A stretch of 64,000 nucleotides of DNA from Clostridiaceae bacterium (GCA_016296885.1 JAEDHT010000003.1:8927-72926); one strand, 5' to 3'. Counted from the first letter of the stretch, positions 8,163 to 17,201 are shown. Program-made: numbers and translations. The notes: generated from the letters alone by a model not told the origin.

Positions 8163-9047
8163 ATGAAAATAAAATTTATAACTATAATTATAATGATAGC
8201 TTTGATGCTCTCTATAGGCTGTATCACATCAAATGCATTTAATACTTCAAACATATGGCAAATGGATGAAAACTATATAACTGACTTCTTCTCTGATCCT
8301 AAGGTAACACATATTGACGGAACTCCATTGGATGAAGAAATCGTATTTTCATTGAGAGAAATAGAAGATGAATTGATTAAAACACAGTTTGCAAAAGATA
8401 ATATGAAGATTTATGAAATAGTTTTTGAAAATAGTGACGGAGAAACTGAAATCAATGAACCGCTTAGTTATGCTGTAGCTATTTTTGATAGTATTCTTGA
8501 TTTCACAGGTTCTGATAAGATATATGAGGTATATGAGCTAGACAGGGAGCATAATATGACACCTACAGAATTCAAATTAAACGAAACCTATGTTACGTTC
8601 AATCTGGAGAATAATTATGGTTTTGTAATCCGTGAAATTACGCCAAGCACAACTGATTCTGAAACAGAGAACACTGACAGTGAAAATTCTAACAAGGGCA
8701 CTGATAGTGGAAGCTCTGATAACAGTACCAATACTGAAGACTCTGATGATAACACTGATGATGAGGATTTTATAATAATCGACAAGGATACAGATTCATC
8801 TACCGATACTTCATCCGATTCTACAGATACCGATAGTGATGAAGAAGCACTTCTTGGAGACGTTGACTTGAATGAAAAAATAAATATGGAAGACGTAGTG
8901 CATTTGCAAAGGGCAGTAGCCAAGATGGTTGTTTTAAACAATAAACAAGTGACAAATGCTGATGTTAATTTTGATGAGCAATGCAACATGGAGGATGTGA
9001 CATTGATCCAAAAGTTTATCGCACAGCTTATATTCAATTTTAAATAA
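8163..9047 (+). CDS. Secreted protein with C-terminal dockerin-like domain and Ser/Thr/Asp-rich linker
   Basis: A 294-residue exported protein. Residues 1-25 are a signal peptide (KIKFITIIIMIALMLSIG, then CITSNAF); the cysteine sits in a weak lipobox, so lipid anchoring is only possible. Residues 30-155 form a domain that I do not recognise, and 160-225 are a Thr/Ser/Asp/Glu linker. Residues 225-290 hold two Ca-binding dockerin repeats, GDVDLNEKINMEDVVHLQ and ADVNFDEQCNMEDVTLIQ. Dockerins bind cohesins on scaffoldins, so this protein probably joins a surface complex. ATG 8163 is preceded by GAGGAG. It has its own promoter and sits between fba and pgi, far from the other dockerin genes. Confidence 0.8.
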   Translation: MKIKFITIIIMIALMLSIGCITSNAFNTSNIWQMDENYITDFFSDPKVTHIDGTPLDEEIVFSLREIEDELIKTQFAKDNMKIYEIVFENSDGETEINEPLSYAVAIFDSILDFTGSDKIYEVYELDREHNMTPTEFKLNETYVTFNLENNYGFVIREITPSTTDSETENTDSENSNKGTDSGSSDNSTNTEDSDDNTDDEDFIIIDKDTDSSTDTSSDSTDTDSDEEALLGDVDLNEKINMEDVVHLQRAVAKMVVLNNKQVTNADVNFDEQCNMEDVTLIQKFIAQLIFNFK

Positions 9048-9142
9048 TCATTTAAAATTAACGAAACCCCTGTAAATATATGAAGAATTAATGAATATTT
9101 TCTATTTTGAGCAATAAAAATAGAAAAAAGATAAAATTTTTA

Positions 9143-9171
9143 TTGCAATAATCTATTTTTTATAGTAAAAT
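9143..9171 (+). promoter_or_regulatory. Promoter of pgi
   Basis: TTGCAA (9143-9148), 17 bases, TAAAAT (9166-9171). An AT-rich hairpin (9111-9121 with 9136-9146) overlaps the -35 and may end the preceding transcript. Confidence 0.6.
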
Positions 9172-9217
9172 ACCATTAAGTTGTTTTAGTGTGAAAATTA
9201 AGAGGAGGCAAAAAGGA

Positions 9218-10555
9218 TTGTCCACATCATTAAATAACAGATATTTAAAAGACTTTATAAATGAAGATGAATACTGCGGTATTTCAAGCCAAATAAAGCT
9301 TGCACATGAAGCATTACATAATGGCACCGGCTTGGGAAACGACTTTATCGGCTGGCTTGATCTCCCGGAAAATTATGATAAAGATGAGTTTGCTAGGATA
9401 AAGCTGGCAGCAGAGAAAATTAAAAAGAACACAGATGTTTTTATTGTTATAGGTATCGGTGGTTCGTATCTGGGTGCAAGAGCAGCTATTGAGTTTTTGA
9501 AATCACCTAACTATAATGTATTGAAAAAAGACACACCTGATATATACTTTACAGGAAACAGTATTAGCTCTACTGCCCTAAGCGAGCTAGTTGAGATCTG
9601 CGAGGGTAAAGATGTATCTATAAATATGATTTCTAAATCAGGCACTACTACAGAGCCTGCGATTGCATTTCGTGTATTTAGAGAACTATTAGAAAAGAAA
9701 TATGGCAAAGAAGGCGCAAAGGAACGCATTTTCTGCACAACTGGTAAAGCTAAAGGAACCTTAAAACAACTGGCAGATAAAGAAGGATATGAGACCTTTG
9801 TCGTTCCTGATGACGTAGGTGGCAGATACTCAGTTCTCACCGCTGTGGGACTTCTCCCTATCGCTGTATGTGGCGCTGATATTGACAGCATGATGAATGG
9901 CGCAAGAAAAGCTATGGATGAGCTGTCATGCGCCGACTTAGATAAAAATGATTGCTATAAATATGCTGCAATAAGAAATATTCTCTATAGAAAAGGCAAA
10001 AGCACTGAAATTCTTGTAAGCTATGAACCATCATTTGCTATGATGAATGAATGGTTTAAACAGTTATTTGGAGAAAGCGAAGGCAAGGATAACAAGGGAA
10101 TATTCCCTGCATCTGTTATCTTCTCCACTGATCTTCACTCTATGGGTCAGTATATTCAGGATGGCAGAAGAAATATTTTTGAAACAGTGGTTTTGATTGA
10201 CAAAGCAAAAAGAGAAATCACGCTTTCAAGCGACTCTGAAAATGTTGATGGTCTTAACTTCCTTGCTGGAAAAACTATGGATTTTGTAAATCGCAAGGCC
10301 TTTGAGGGAACGGCTTTGGCACATAATGACGGTGGAGTACCAAATACGGTTCTCGTCATACCGGAGGTAAATGAATTTGAACTAGGATATTTCATTTATT
10401 TTATGGAAAAAGCTTGTGCTATCAGTGGCTATGTATTAGGTGTAAATCCATTTAATCAGCCAGGTGTTGAAAGCTATAAGAAAAATATGTTTGCTTTGCT
10501 CGGCAAGCCAGGCTATGAATCCGAAAAAGCACGACTTGAAGAGAGATTAAAATAA
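9218..10555 (+). CDS. pgi: Glucose-6-phosphate isomerase
   Basis: Interconverts glucose-6-phosphate and fructose-6-phosphate in glycolysis. At 445 residues it matches the shorter Firmicute PGI class. Signatures are VIGIGGSYLGARAAIEFL (sugar phosphate loop), SKSGTTTEPAIAFR, VPDDVGGRYSVLTAVGLLP and the C-terminal ALAHNDGGVPNTV. The start is chosen as TTG at 9218, because GAGGAGG lies 9 bases upstream; a GTG at 9191 would put the SD inside the gene. The next gene begins 69 bases later without an obvious terminator, so the two may be cotranscribed. Confidence 0.95.
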   Translation: MSTSLNNRYLKDFINEDEYCGISSQIKLAHEALHNGTGLGNDFIGWLDLPENYDKDEFARIKLAAEKIKKNTDVFIVIGIGGSYLGARAAIEFLKSPNYNVLKKDTPDIYFTGNSISSTALSELVEICEGKDVSINMISKSGTTTEPAIAFRVFRELLEKKYGKEGAKERIFCTTGKAKGTLKQLADKEGYETFVVPDDVGGRYSVLTAVGLLPIAVCGADIDSMMNGARKAMDELSCADLDKNDCYKYAAIRNILYRKGKSTEILVSYEPSFAMMNEWFKQLFGESEGKDNKGIFPASVIFSTDLHSMGQYIQDGRRNIFETVVLIDKAKREITLSSDSENVDGLNFLAGKTMDFVNRKAFEGTALAHNDGGVPNTVLVIPEVNEFELGYFIYFMEKACAISGYVLGVNPFNQPGVESYKKNMFALLGKPGYESEKARLEERLK

Positions 10556-10624
10556 TAATCAAGCAAATATTTTCTAATATACACAATATAAATCCCGCTG
10601 AGCGGAAAACAGGAGGAATTTACT

Positions 10625-11041
10625 ATGGTAAAACTTATTATTGGTAAAAAAGGTACGGGAAAAACGAAGAAACTCATTGATCTTGCAAACGAGGCTGTTT
10701 CAACTTCAAAAGGCAATGTAGTTGTTATCGAAAAAGGCTCTAAGCTTACATATGATCTTACCCACAAGGCAAGATTAATTGATGCTGAAAGCTACCATAT
10801 CGCAGGATATGATATGATGTTTGGTTTTATCAGTGGCATTTGCGCAGGCAACTATGATGTTACTGATATCCTTGTTGATTCTACATTTAAGCTCTGTGGC
10901 AATGATATGGATGAATTGGAGAAGTTTGTTTCTAAGTTAAATGCTCTTGAAGCTCATGCTTCCACATCTATCACACTTCTCATAAGCGCAGACAAATCTG
11001 AGCTTCCTGCTCACCTTGAGGCTGAGTATGTTCATATCTGA
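10625..11041 (+). CDS. Small P-loop protein of unknown role
   Basis: A 138-residue protein with a Walker A-like motif at the N-terminus (LIIGKKGTGKTKKLID, residues 4-19). A candidate Walker B strand follows in DILVDSTFKL (around residues 81-90). It lacks the sensor and helicase motifs of larger ATPases, and the length is only that of a minimal nucleotide-binding fold. The SD ACAGGAGGAA is strong and a terminator follows directly. I cannot name its target. Proteins of this kind are often mislabelled PilT-like, but no twitching-motility genes are near. Nucleotide binding is likely, hydrolysis unproven. Confidence 0.75.
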   Translation: MVKLIIGKKGTGKTKKLIDLANEAVSTSKGNVVVIEKGSKLTYDLTHKARLIDAESYHIAGYDMMFGFISGICAGNYDVTDILVDSTFKLCGNDMDELEKFVSKLNALEAHASTSITLLISADKSELPAHLEAEYVHI

Positions 11042-11090
11042 TTAATTAATCAGTTTAATTGCAGTTAAAGTTACTTTTACTGTGACTTTT

Positions 11091-11132
11091 CCGCCGTTTG
11101 GTTTTTATTAACCATACGGCGGTTATTTTTTT
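11091..11132 (+). terminator. Terminator of the P-loop gene
   Basis: A stem of 13 positions with one mismatch (11091-11103 with 11110-11122) opening with GC-rich CCGCCG, followed by TTATTTTTTT. Confidence 0.9.
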
Positions 11133-11144
11133 CTTTAAAAAACT

Positions 11145-11178
11145 AAGGTCTTTGAAGTTATAAAACCTCAAAGACCTT
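11145..11178 (-). terminator. Terminator of the ferredoxin gene
   Basis: An 11-bp perfect stem (11145-11155 with 11168-11178), followed on the minus strand by AGTTTTTTAAAG. It sits back to back with the plus-strand terminator at 11091. Confidence 0.85.
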
Positions 11179-11210
11179 TATGTTTTTAATATTCTTTTTA
11201 CAAAAAAGAA

Positions 11211-11381
11211 TTACTCCTCTACCGGAGCACTAACTGGGCAAGTGTCTGCACAAGCACCACAAGAAATGCAAGCATCAGAATCAATTACATAGCGATCCCC
11301 ACCATCAGAAATCGCATTAACCGGACACTCCTCTGCACATGCACCACAAGCGATACATTCTTCGCTGATTTTATATGCCAT
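11211..11381 (-). CDS. 2[4Fe-4S] ferredoxin
   Basis: A 56-residue clostridial-type electron carrier. It has two complete CxxCxxCxxxCP motifs, CIACGACAEECP and CISCGACADTCP, each binding a [4Fe-4S] cluster with the two sets exchanging their fourth ligand. The start is MAYKIS at 11381, 9 bases after AAGGAGG; ten residues of open frame upstream are not part of the gene. In a fermenter it would serve pyruvate:ferredoxin oxidoreductase and hydrogenase-type enzymes. It is monocistronic, with a hairpin on each side. Confidence 0.95.
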   Translation of the reverse strand: MAYKISEECIACGACAEECPVNAISDGGDRYVIDSDACISCGACADTCPVSAPVEE

Positions 11382-11404
11382 ACCACTAAACCTCCTTATC
11401 AAAT

Positions 11405-11439
11405 TATACAAAAAACGTGAGCCTAAAAAAAGCTCACGT
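11405..11439 (-). terminator. Hairpin terminator between the lipoprotein and ferredoxin genes
   Basis: An 8-bp stem ACGTGAGC/GCTCACGT (11415-11422 with 11432-11439), followed on the minus strand by TTTTTTG. It most likely ends the upstream lipoprotein transcript. A promoter-like TTGATT-16-TACAAT lies just upstream of it and a TATAAT just downstream, so it could also sit in the ferredoxin leader. Confidence 0.7.
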
Positions 11440-11518
11440 ATATTGTATCATATAAAAATAAAAAATCAAGTAGAAAAACAATTTACTTTTACCTAAAAAT
11501 GGTTTTTATAAAATAGTA

Positions 11519-12340
11519 CTATTTTATTGATATTGTTATTTCATTACTTGTGTATATTTCTGCACAAAATTCATCATCAATCTCAAAAATCATACTCAAT
11601 GTCTCTATATCAGATTCTTCTCCTATGTATGCAGATATATCAACATCTTCACCCGGAGCAATGGTTTCATATACAGTATAATTTGCCTGTTCTCCATTTA
11701 TCTTGGCATCATATGTGCGCAAAATTATAGTTTGATTAGATGAGTTTGAAGCAAACATATTGAGACATCTGGATTCCACACCAGTAAATTTGAGCTTAAC
11801 TCCATATGCATCGAGGATCAATGAATTTTCTAATGTAACTTTATCAGTGGCATTGGTTGCTTTTTCGGCATAACCCATTGTGATATTATTAAAATCTCCT
11901 TTTTTAACTGATAATCCCATTATGCCTGCATCATTTATTTCACCAAACACACCAGTTATTTCGCAGATATCATACTCTGATGGTAATTTATCAGTTCCCT
12001 TTTCAGGCAGAAAATAGATATTCTCACTATTCCCCTCTGTGTTTTTGACAGCAATAGAATAGTAGGTGTTTTTACCGGCAGTTATGACTGATACTGTGCC
12101 TTTTAGCTTAATTGTCTTTCCTATAAATGACTCTTCATTTGAGATGATATTAACAGCATTGTTGTATGCGGCATCCTTATCGGTCGTGGTTAAATCATAA
12201 TCTATTTTTGCAATATCAGAACTATCTTTGGTTGATGAAGAAAGAAGAAAATCTCCGCCCTTTTCATCCTTATCAGAACATCCGCTTACCAACAATGACA
12301 TACATACAGCTATAATTAATATTGAAACAATTTTTTTCAT
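11519..12340 (-). CDS. Lipoprotein with an OB-fold-like middle domain
   Basis: A 273-residue exported lipoprotein. The signal peptide MKKIVSILIIAVCMSLLVSGC ends in a canonical lipobox (LVSGC), so the mature protein is tethered to the outer face of the membrane. Residues 60-155 hold a beta-rich stretch (ESFIGKTIKLKGTVSVI, NIYFLPEKGTDKLP, DICEITGVFGEIN) that looks like an OB-fold. The last 100 residues are also beta-rich and may be an immunoglobulin-like domain. ATG 12340 is preceded by AGGAGG; the ATG-less extension upstream is not used. Function unknown. It is separate from the phosphodiesterase and ApbE pair upstream. Confidence 0.75.
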   Translation of the reverse strand: MKKIVSILIIAVCMSLLVSGCSDKDEKGGDFLLSSSTKDSSDIAKIDYDLTTTDKDAAYNNAVNIISNEESFIGKTIKLKGTVSVITAGKNTYYSIAVKNTEGNSENIYFLPEKGTDKLPSEYDICEITGVFGEINDAGIMGLSVKKGDFNNITMGYAEKATNATDKVTLENSLILDAYGVKLKFTGVESRCLNMFASNSSNQTIILRTYDAKINGEQANYTVYETIAPGEDVDISAYIGEESDIETLSMIFEIDDEFCAEIYTSNEITISIK

Positions 12341-12417
12341 TACAAAACGCCTCCTGATCAAGAAAATTATATCTCAGTTAAAATTTCTTGTCAATCGTTT
12401 TTTACTTTAATATGGGT

Positions 12418-12951
12418 TCAAAAGCTGTTGATGTCAAAGAGCATATTATTCTCACCATCTAATGTTTTCCAATAAAAAATGCCTTCCTCAAAGATCATAT
12501 AGCTGTATCCTTTGCCATCTCTTGGCTTTCCAAGAGAACCCGGATTTAGCATTAAAATACCATAATTATCCTTTCTACATTCTTGGATATGCGTATGACC
12601 TGAAAGAAATATATCTATTTTTAGACCTATCGGTAGCATATGTGGCGCATAAAGATGTCCGTGTGTCGCAAAGACCATTTTATTTCCCATGTTTATAATT
12701 TCGTAGTTATTAACAGGAAAATCAAGCTGTGAGATATCTGAATAGTCATCGCAGTTCCCTTTTACATATACTATGCTGTCCTTGTAATAATTTAGCTGAT
12801 TTTTAATTCTTTGTGAGTCGTAATCAAAATAACTACCAAAGGAATCACCAAGAAGAAGAAGCTTGTCTGCCTTTTCTGACTTGAATATATCCAGCAAACG
12901 TGCAAAGTTATCATAAGCACCGTGGATATCCGAAACAATTAACCATTTCAT
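12418..12951 (-). CDS. YfcE/MJ0936-type metallophosphoesterase
   Basis: A 177-residue calcineurin-like phosphoesterase. The metal-binding motifs are in the usual order: SDIHG (Asp8, His10), LLLGDS, VKGNCDD, ATHGH and SGHTHIQ. The later LNPGSLGKPRDG is diagnostic of the YfcE/MJ0936 group, which hydrolyses phosphodiester bonds with Mn2+ or similar metals; the physiological substrate is generally unknown. It begins 3 bases after the apbE stop, so the two genes are cotranscribed and probably translationally coupled. No signal peptide, hence cytoplasmic. Confidence 0.9.
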   Translation of the reverse strand: MKWLIVSDIHGAYDNFARLLDIFKSEKADKLLLLGDSFGSYFDYDSQRIKNQLNYYKDSIVYVKGNCDDYSDISQLDFPVNNYEIINMGNKMVFATHGHLYAPHMLPIGLKIDIFLSGHTHIQECRKDNYGILMLNPGSLGKPRDGKGYSYMIFEEGIFYWKTLDGENNMLFDINSF

Positions 12952-12954
12952 AAT

Positions 12955-13971
12955 TCAGCTCTCCCCACCATATAGTGTATATTTATCTTCCAATGTAACA
13001 ATATTTTTCATGTTTTCTGATACAAACACTGTATCATCATTCATAAGAATTACAGCACCAAAGTTATCATGCATATTAGAAAACTCTATCGCCTTTTGCG
13101 AACCCATAACAAAAAGTGCTGTGCTGAGGCAATCGGCAAGTGTACCATCATCGCAAATAATACTAACTGACTTTATATCTGATTGTGCAGGAGCTGCTGT
13201 AAATGGGTCGATTAAGTGATGATATATATTTCCTGCTTCATCTACAAAATTACGCTCATATGCACCAGACGTTACAATACTGGTATCTTCAGCGTTAATA
13301 TATGCTATATATTCGTATTTATCAGGCGATTCTATAGCGATATTATATTTACTGTCATCATTTTTTCTACCCAAAACTCGCACATTTCCACCAAGGTTAA
13401 TTACCGCTGAGGTAACATTGTGCTCAACAAGATAATCGGCACATTTGTCGCCTATATATCCCTTTGCACAACCGCCTAGGTCTATTTCGCAATCAGAGGT
13501 TGTTGTGTATATATCACCGTTAGATTCTATCTTCCTATAATCAATTTTATATGCCAAATCTTTAAGTTCGGATGGTGTGGGAATATACAGCTCATCATCA
13601 AAGAACCCCCACCTTTTGACAGCAGGATAAACTGTGATATCAAAATATCCTTGTGTTTGTTTACAGGCATCTAAAGATTTTTCTAAAAGACACGATATAT
13701 CACTATCAAAGTTAGCTTTTTTATTTTGATTAAATAGGGAAACCTGACTATCTTCCTTTGTTACGGATATCTTGCTCTCATAACTACGCACAAGCTCCTC
13801 TACACCAGCGAGGATGGAATCGTCACAATCATAGGCTGTCACTGATATATAGGTATCAAAGGCAAAAAAATCTATTTTAGAGATATTTTCGGATGTATCA
13901 CAAGAAGCAAGTGACAAAGCACTTGCAACCAGAATACACGTTATCATTAATTTAGTTATGTATTTTTTCAT
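12955..13971 (-). CDS. apbE: FAD:protein FMN transferase (ApbE)
   Basis: ApbE attaches FMN covalently to a threonine of target flavoproteins such as Rnf or Nqr subunits, outside the membrane. The 338 residues begin with a lipoprotein signal ending LSLASC, so it is membrane-tethered. Family motifs are DLGGCAKGYIGDKCADYL, VINLGGNVRVLG, TSGAYERNF with YHHLIDP, and DGTLADCLSTALFVMG holding the Mg-binding aspartate region. The first gene of a two-gene unit with the YfcE-like phosphodiesterase. Rnf genes are not in this window, so its target is not shown. Confidence 0.93.
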   Translation of the reverse strand: MKKYITKLMITCILVASALSLASCDTSENISKIDFFAFDTYISVTAYDCDDSILAGVEELVRSYESKISVTKEDSQVSLFNQNKKANFDSDISCLLEKSLDACKQTQGYFDITVYPAVKRWGFFDDELYIPTPSELKDLAYKIDYRKIESNGDIYTTTSDCEIDLGGCAKGYIGDKCADYLVEHNVTSAVINLGGNVRVLGRKNDDSKYNIAIESPDKYEYIAYINAEDTSIVTSGAYERNFVDEAGNIYHHLIDPFTAAPAQSDIKSVSIICDDGTLADCLSTALFVMGSQKAIEFSNMHDNFGAVILMNDDTVFVSENMKNIVTLEDKYTLYGGES

Positions 13972-13984
13972 ATATACACCTTAT

Positions 13985-14022
13985 AATTTGCAAAAGACCT
14001 TCTTCAAGGAGAAGAAGGTCTT
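13985..14022 (-). terminator. Terminator of the LCP gene
   Basis: A 12-bp perfect stem (13994-14005 with 14011-14022), followed on the minus strand by TTGCAAATT. The T-tract is imperfect, so termination may be partial and allow readthrough into apbE. Confidence 0.65.
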
Positions 14023-14030
14023 GTTATTAT

Positions 14031-15194
14031 TTATTCACTATCTGTATCTGTGGAAAGTGGCTGATCGTTAAAAACAAAATCAAGAAGATCATTTCTTGCC
14101 TTTCCCCAATCATTCACTGCAAGCACTCTTGCACCACCGGATGTAGTAACATCTGAATAATTATCATCAGACGGCAATCTAAACTCAGAAACATCATATT
14201 TTAAATATGTCAAAGCATTTGCAACAAGAACAGTGATTTCATAGTAGCTTAGATCGGTTGTGATAAGTGGTCCTACCTCATTAACTATACTTATTATCTG
14301 TGTGAGTGAAGCCTCTTTAAAATCTTCCATCAGGGTTTTGAGTACATTTCTCTGGCGCTGTGTGCGGGTAAAGTCACTGCCACTGCATATTCCATCTTGT
14401 CCTCTATTTCTAGCGTGCCACAAAGCCTGACGTCCTTTAAGATGCACAATACCAGGTTCTGCCTGAATTTCATAGCGAGTATCTGCCTGTTTGTTCTTCC
14501 ATGTCTGCCAGTTAATATAATCTATCTCTTCATCTGTAAGCTCCATATCAATTCCGCCGAGGACATCAATAATTTTTGTGAAGCTTGAAAAATCAACTAT
14601 GGCGTATCTATCTATATCAATACCAAAATTTGATTCTATTGTAGCAACAGTTGTGGGGGCACCTCCAATAGTATACGCTACATTGATTCTTTCCATGCCA
14701 TAATCAGGTATATTAACCCACAAATCACGCATAAATGATGTAAGCTTGAGTTCTTTGTTATTATTATCAATAGTCAAAACGATCATTGTATCGGTTCTGC
14801 CATGCTCTGCCTCGTGACGATTATCCTCGCCTATAAGCAATATATTAAGCACGTTAGAATCATTTATCAAACCATCGTGAACCATTTCTGAGTGATATTC
14901 ACTTGATACAGATACATTGCCAAGCTCAGAATCACTTGGGTCAATAGAAACACTAGATACAGTTGGGGTTTTAGTCTTAGCAACCACATTCACAGAATTA
15001 AGAATACTGTAATAATACACCATTCCAATACCGGCAACTATGAAAACAACGGAAAGTATTGAAATTAAAATATTTTTAAAAGGACTTTTCTTTTTAGATT
15101 TGTTCTTATTATCTTTATAATCAGTTCTTCCCGAGCTTATATCTGTGTAACCATCGGGAATATTATTTTGACGAAAATCGTTTTTATCTGCCAT
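14031..15194 (-). CDS. LytR-CpsA-Psr family cell-wall ligase
   Basis: A member of the LCP family, which transfers undecaprenyl-linked teichoic acid or capsular polymers onto peptidoglycan. A charged cytoplasmic N-terminus (NKNKSKKKSPFK) precedes one transmembrane helix at residues 41-62. The extracellular LCP domain follows, with LLIGEDNRHEAEHGRTDTMIVLTID, the arginine-bearing TSFMRDLWVNIP, and LKGRQALWHARNRGQDG near the C-terminal half. The start ATG (15194) lacks a good SD; the nearest, AAAGGAG, is about 45 bases upstream, so initiation here is uncertain. About 387 residues. It probably works with the polysaccharide genes at 34-36 kb. Confidence 0.9.
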   Translation of the reverse strand: MADKNDFRQNNIPDGYTDISSGRTDYKDNKNKSKKKSPFKNILISILSVVFIVAGIGMVYYYSILNSVNVVAKTKTPTVSSVSIDPSDSELGNVSVSSEYHSEMVHDGLINDSNVLNILLIGEDNRHEAEHGRTDTMIVLTIDNNNKELKLTSFMRDLWVNIPDYGMERINVAYTIGGAPTTVATIESNFGIDIDRYAIVDFSSFTKIIDVLGGIDMELTDEEIDYINWQTWKNKQADTRYEIQAEPGIVHLKGRQALWHARNRGQDGICSGSDFTRTQRQRNVLKTLMEDFKEASLTQIISIVNEVGPLITTDLSYYEITVLVANALTYLKYDVSEFRLPSDDNYSDVTTSGGARVLAVNDWGKARNDLLDFVFNDQPLSTDTDSE

Positions 15195-15479
15195 AAATAC
15201 AAAATACAAGCAAATTTTCTGCTAATTTTGCAAAAAATGCTGTACTCCTTTCTGTAATTATTTATTTCTTCATTGTAATCAACACATACAATTGAATTAT
15301 ACTACTTTTTTTCCATAATTACAATGGCATTTTAATGTTTTTTTCATTTGTTTTGTGGAATTTTTTATATTTTCTAATATTGCGACACATCATAGAAAAA
15401 CCACACAGTAATAGACTTCTGAAAAATCAAAATCTAACCATGTAATTAGAGACGTATATTCCCCGTGTCTTAAGCTGTT
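15195..15479. other. Non-coding gap between ptsI and the LCP gene
   Basis: AT-rich, with no open frame of note. The right side must hold the 3' end of the pts transcript and the left side the LCP promoter, but no convincing terminator stem was found. Confidence 0.4.
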
Positions 15480-17114
15480 TTATTTTGAAAGATCAATGCT
15501 ACGCACTTTTTCTCTAATTTTGAGTATATAAGATGGTGATACAGATAGTTCATCAATTCCCATTCTCAAAAACCTCTCTGTAAGCGTAGTATCAGCGGCA
15601 AGCTCACCGCATATACCTATCCACGCACCATTAGCGTGAGCGTTTTGGGATGATGTTTCTATTAATCTTAAAATCGCCTCATGGTGATTGTCACAGTACT
15701 GCTCTACTGACGGATTTTGTCTGTCACAGGCAAGCGTGTATTGTGTGAGATCGTTAGTTCCAACACTAAAAAAGTCTACCAATGGAGCTAATTTATCACT
15801 TATTACTGCGGCAGCCGGTGTTTCTATCATAATGCCTAGTTCTGTGTTTTCATTATATTTAATTCCTTTTTCTTTAAGCTCTGCTTTGACAGCATCGCAT
15901 ATTACAAGAACTCTCTCTAATTCAGAGACACTAGTTATCATAGGAAACATAATTCCTAAATTTCCATAGGCTGATGCCCGAAGCAATGCCCTAAGCTGAG
16001 TTTTAAAAATTTCAGGGCGTGATAAGCATATTCTAATTGCACGAAAACCCAGTGCTGGATTTTCTTCATGAGGAAGGTCGAAATATTTCGCTTTTTTGTC
16101 TGCACCAATATCCAGCGTGCGAATTATAACTTTTTTCCCTGCCATACTCACCAGAGCTTTTTTGTATGCAGTAAATTGCTCGTCCTCTGTGGGATAATCA
16201 TTGCTTTCGAGATATATAAACTCACTACGAAATAGCCCTATTCCACCGGCATCATTAGCAAGCACCGGTCCAATATCGTCTGTACTTCCTATATTTGCAA
16301 AGACATTAATTTTTTTGCCATCGATTGTTACATTATCTTTTCCTTTTAGGGTATGAAGCAACTCTTTTCTGCTTCTATCATATGATTGTTTTTCTAAATA
16401 ATCTGACTCAGTTTTTTCATCAGGTGAGATGATAAAATCACCTGTATACCCATCTACGATGGCTGAATCGCCATCTTTTATAACTGAGAGAAAATCTGCC
16501 CCTACTCCTATTATCGCAGGGATATTCATATTTCTAGCCAAAATAGCAGTATGAGAATTGATAGAACCACCGGCTGTCACAAACGCAAGCACCTTTTCTT
16601 TATCAAGCAAAACTGTCTCGCTGGGTGCCATATCATCTGCACATATAATTACCTTTTCGTCATTTTCGCTTGACCGGGCATTACTTGTATCTAAGTTTTG
16701 TATTATACGATTAGAAATATCCTTGATATCTGCTGCTCTCGCCTGCATATAAGAATCTTCCATAGAAGAAAACTTTTGCACAAATATTTCGGATGTTTTT
16801 GCTACTGCATACTCTGCATTAACTAGCTGTGTCTCTATGATGCTTATGATTGACTCGTTGTAATCATCATCGTCAATCATCATCATATGTATTTCGAAAA
16901 TTTGTGCATTTGTTTCTCCAACCTCTTTTTTGGCTTTATTGTAAATTTCTTGAAGCTGATTTCTGGCAAGTTCCTTTGCAGAATTAACCCTATTCTTTTC
17001 ATGTTCTACATCAGTTACGTGAGTTTTGTGAACAGATACCTCCTGCCTTTTGAATACAGAGATTTTACCTATTGCTATAGCTCCATATACACCTTTTCCC
17101 GAAAATTTATTCAT
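15480..17114 (-). CDS. ptsI: PTS enzyme I (phosphoenolpyruvate-protein phosphotransferase)
   Basis: Enzyme I takes phosphate from phosphoenolpyruvate onto a histidine and passes it to HPr, starting PTS sugar uptake. The 544 residues are somewhat shorter than the usual 570. The phosphorylated histidine is His188 in AGGSINSHTAILARNM. The PEP-binding barrel has GGIGLFRSEFIYL, RTLDIGADK and IGICGELAAD. It is the last gene of fruK-fruA-ptsH-ptsI, separated from ptsH by an 87-base gap with a hairpin, which may lower its dose relative to HPr. Confidence 0.96.
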   Translation of the reverse strand: MNKFSGKGVYGAIAIGKISVFKRQEVSVHKTHVTDVEHEKNRVNSAKELARNQLQEIYNKAKKEVGETNAQIFEIHMMMIDDDDYNESIISIIETQLVNAEYAVAKTSEIFVQKFSSMEDSYMQARAADIKDISNRIIQNLDTSNARSSENDEKVIICADDMAPSETVLLDKEKVLAFVTAGGSINSHTAILARNMNIPAIIGVGADFLSVIKDGDSAIVDGYTGDFIISPDEKTESDYLEKQSYDRSRKELLHTLKGKDNVTIDGKKINVFANIGSTDDIGPVLANDAGGIGLFRSEFIYLESNDYPTEDEQFTAYKKALVSMAGKKVIIRTLDIGADKKAKYFDLPHEENPALGFRAIRICLSRPEIFKTQLRALLRASAYGNLGIMFPMITSVSELERVLVICDAVKAELKEKGIKYNENTELGIMIETPAAAVISDKLAPLVDFFSVGTNDLTQYTLACDRQNPSVEQYCDNHHEAILRLIETSSQNAHANGAWIGICGELAADTTLTERFLRMGIDELSVSPSYILKIREKVRSIDLSK

Positions 17115-17146
17115 AATTATTTTCTCATTCCTTTTTCTATAAAATC

Positions 17147-17185
17147 AGGCACAGAGCTAATTTTATTTACGCCAGCTCTGTGCCT
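17147..17185 (-). promoter_or_regulatory. Hairpin between ptsH and ptsI
   Basis: A 12-bp perfect stem (17147-17158 with 17174-17185) lies 17 bases after the ptsH stop. On the minus strand it is followed by GATTTTATAG, an imperfect U-tract, so it may act as a leaky terminator or as a 3' stability element for the ptsH message. Confidence 0.6.
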
Positions 17186-17201
17186 TGTGTGTGTTTATAA
17201 T

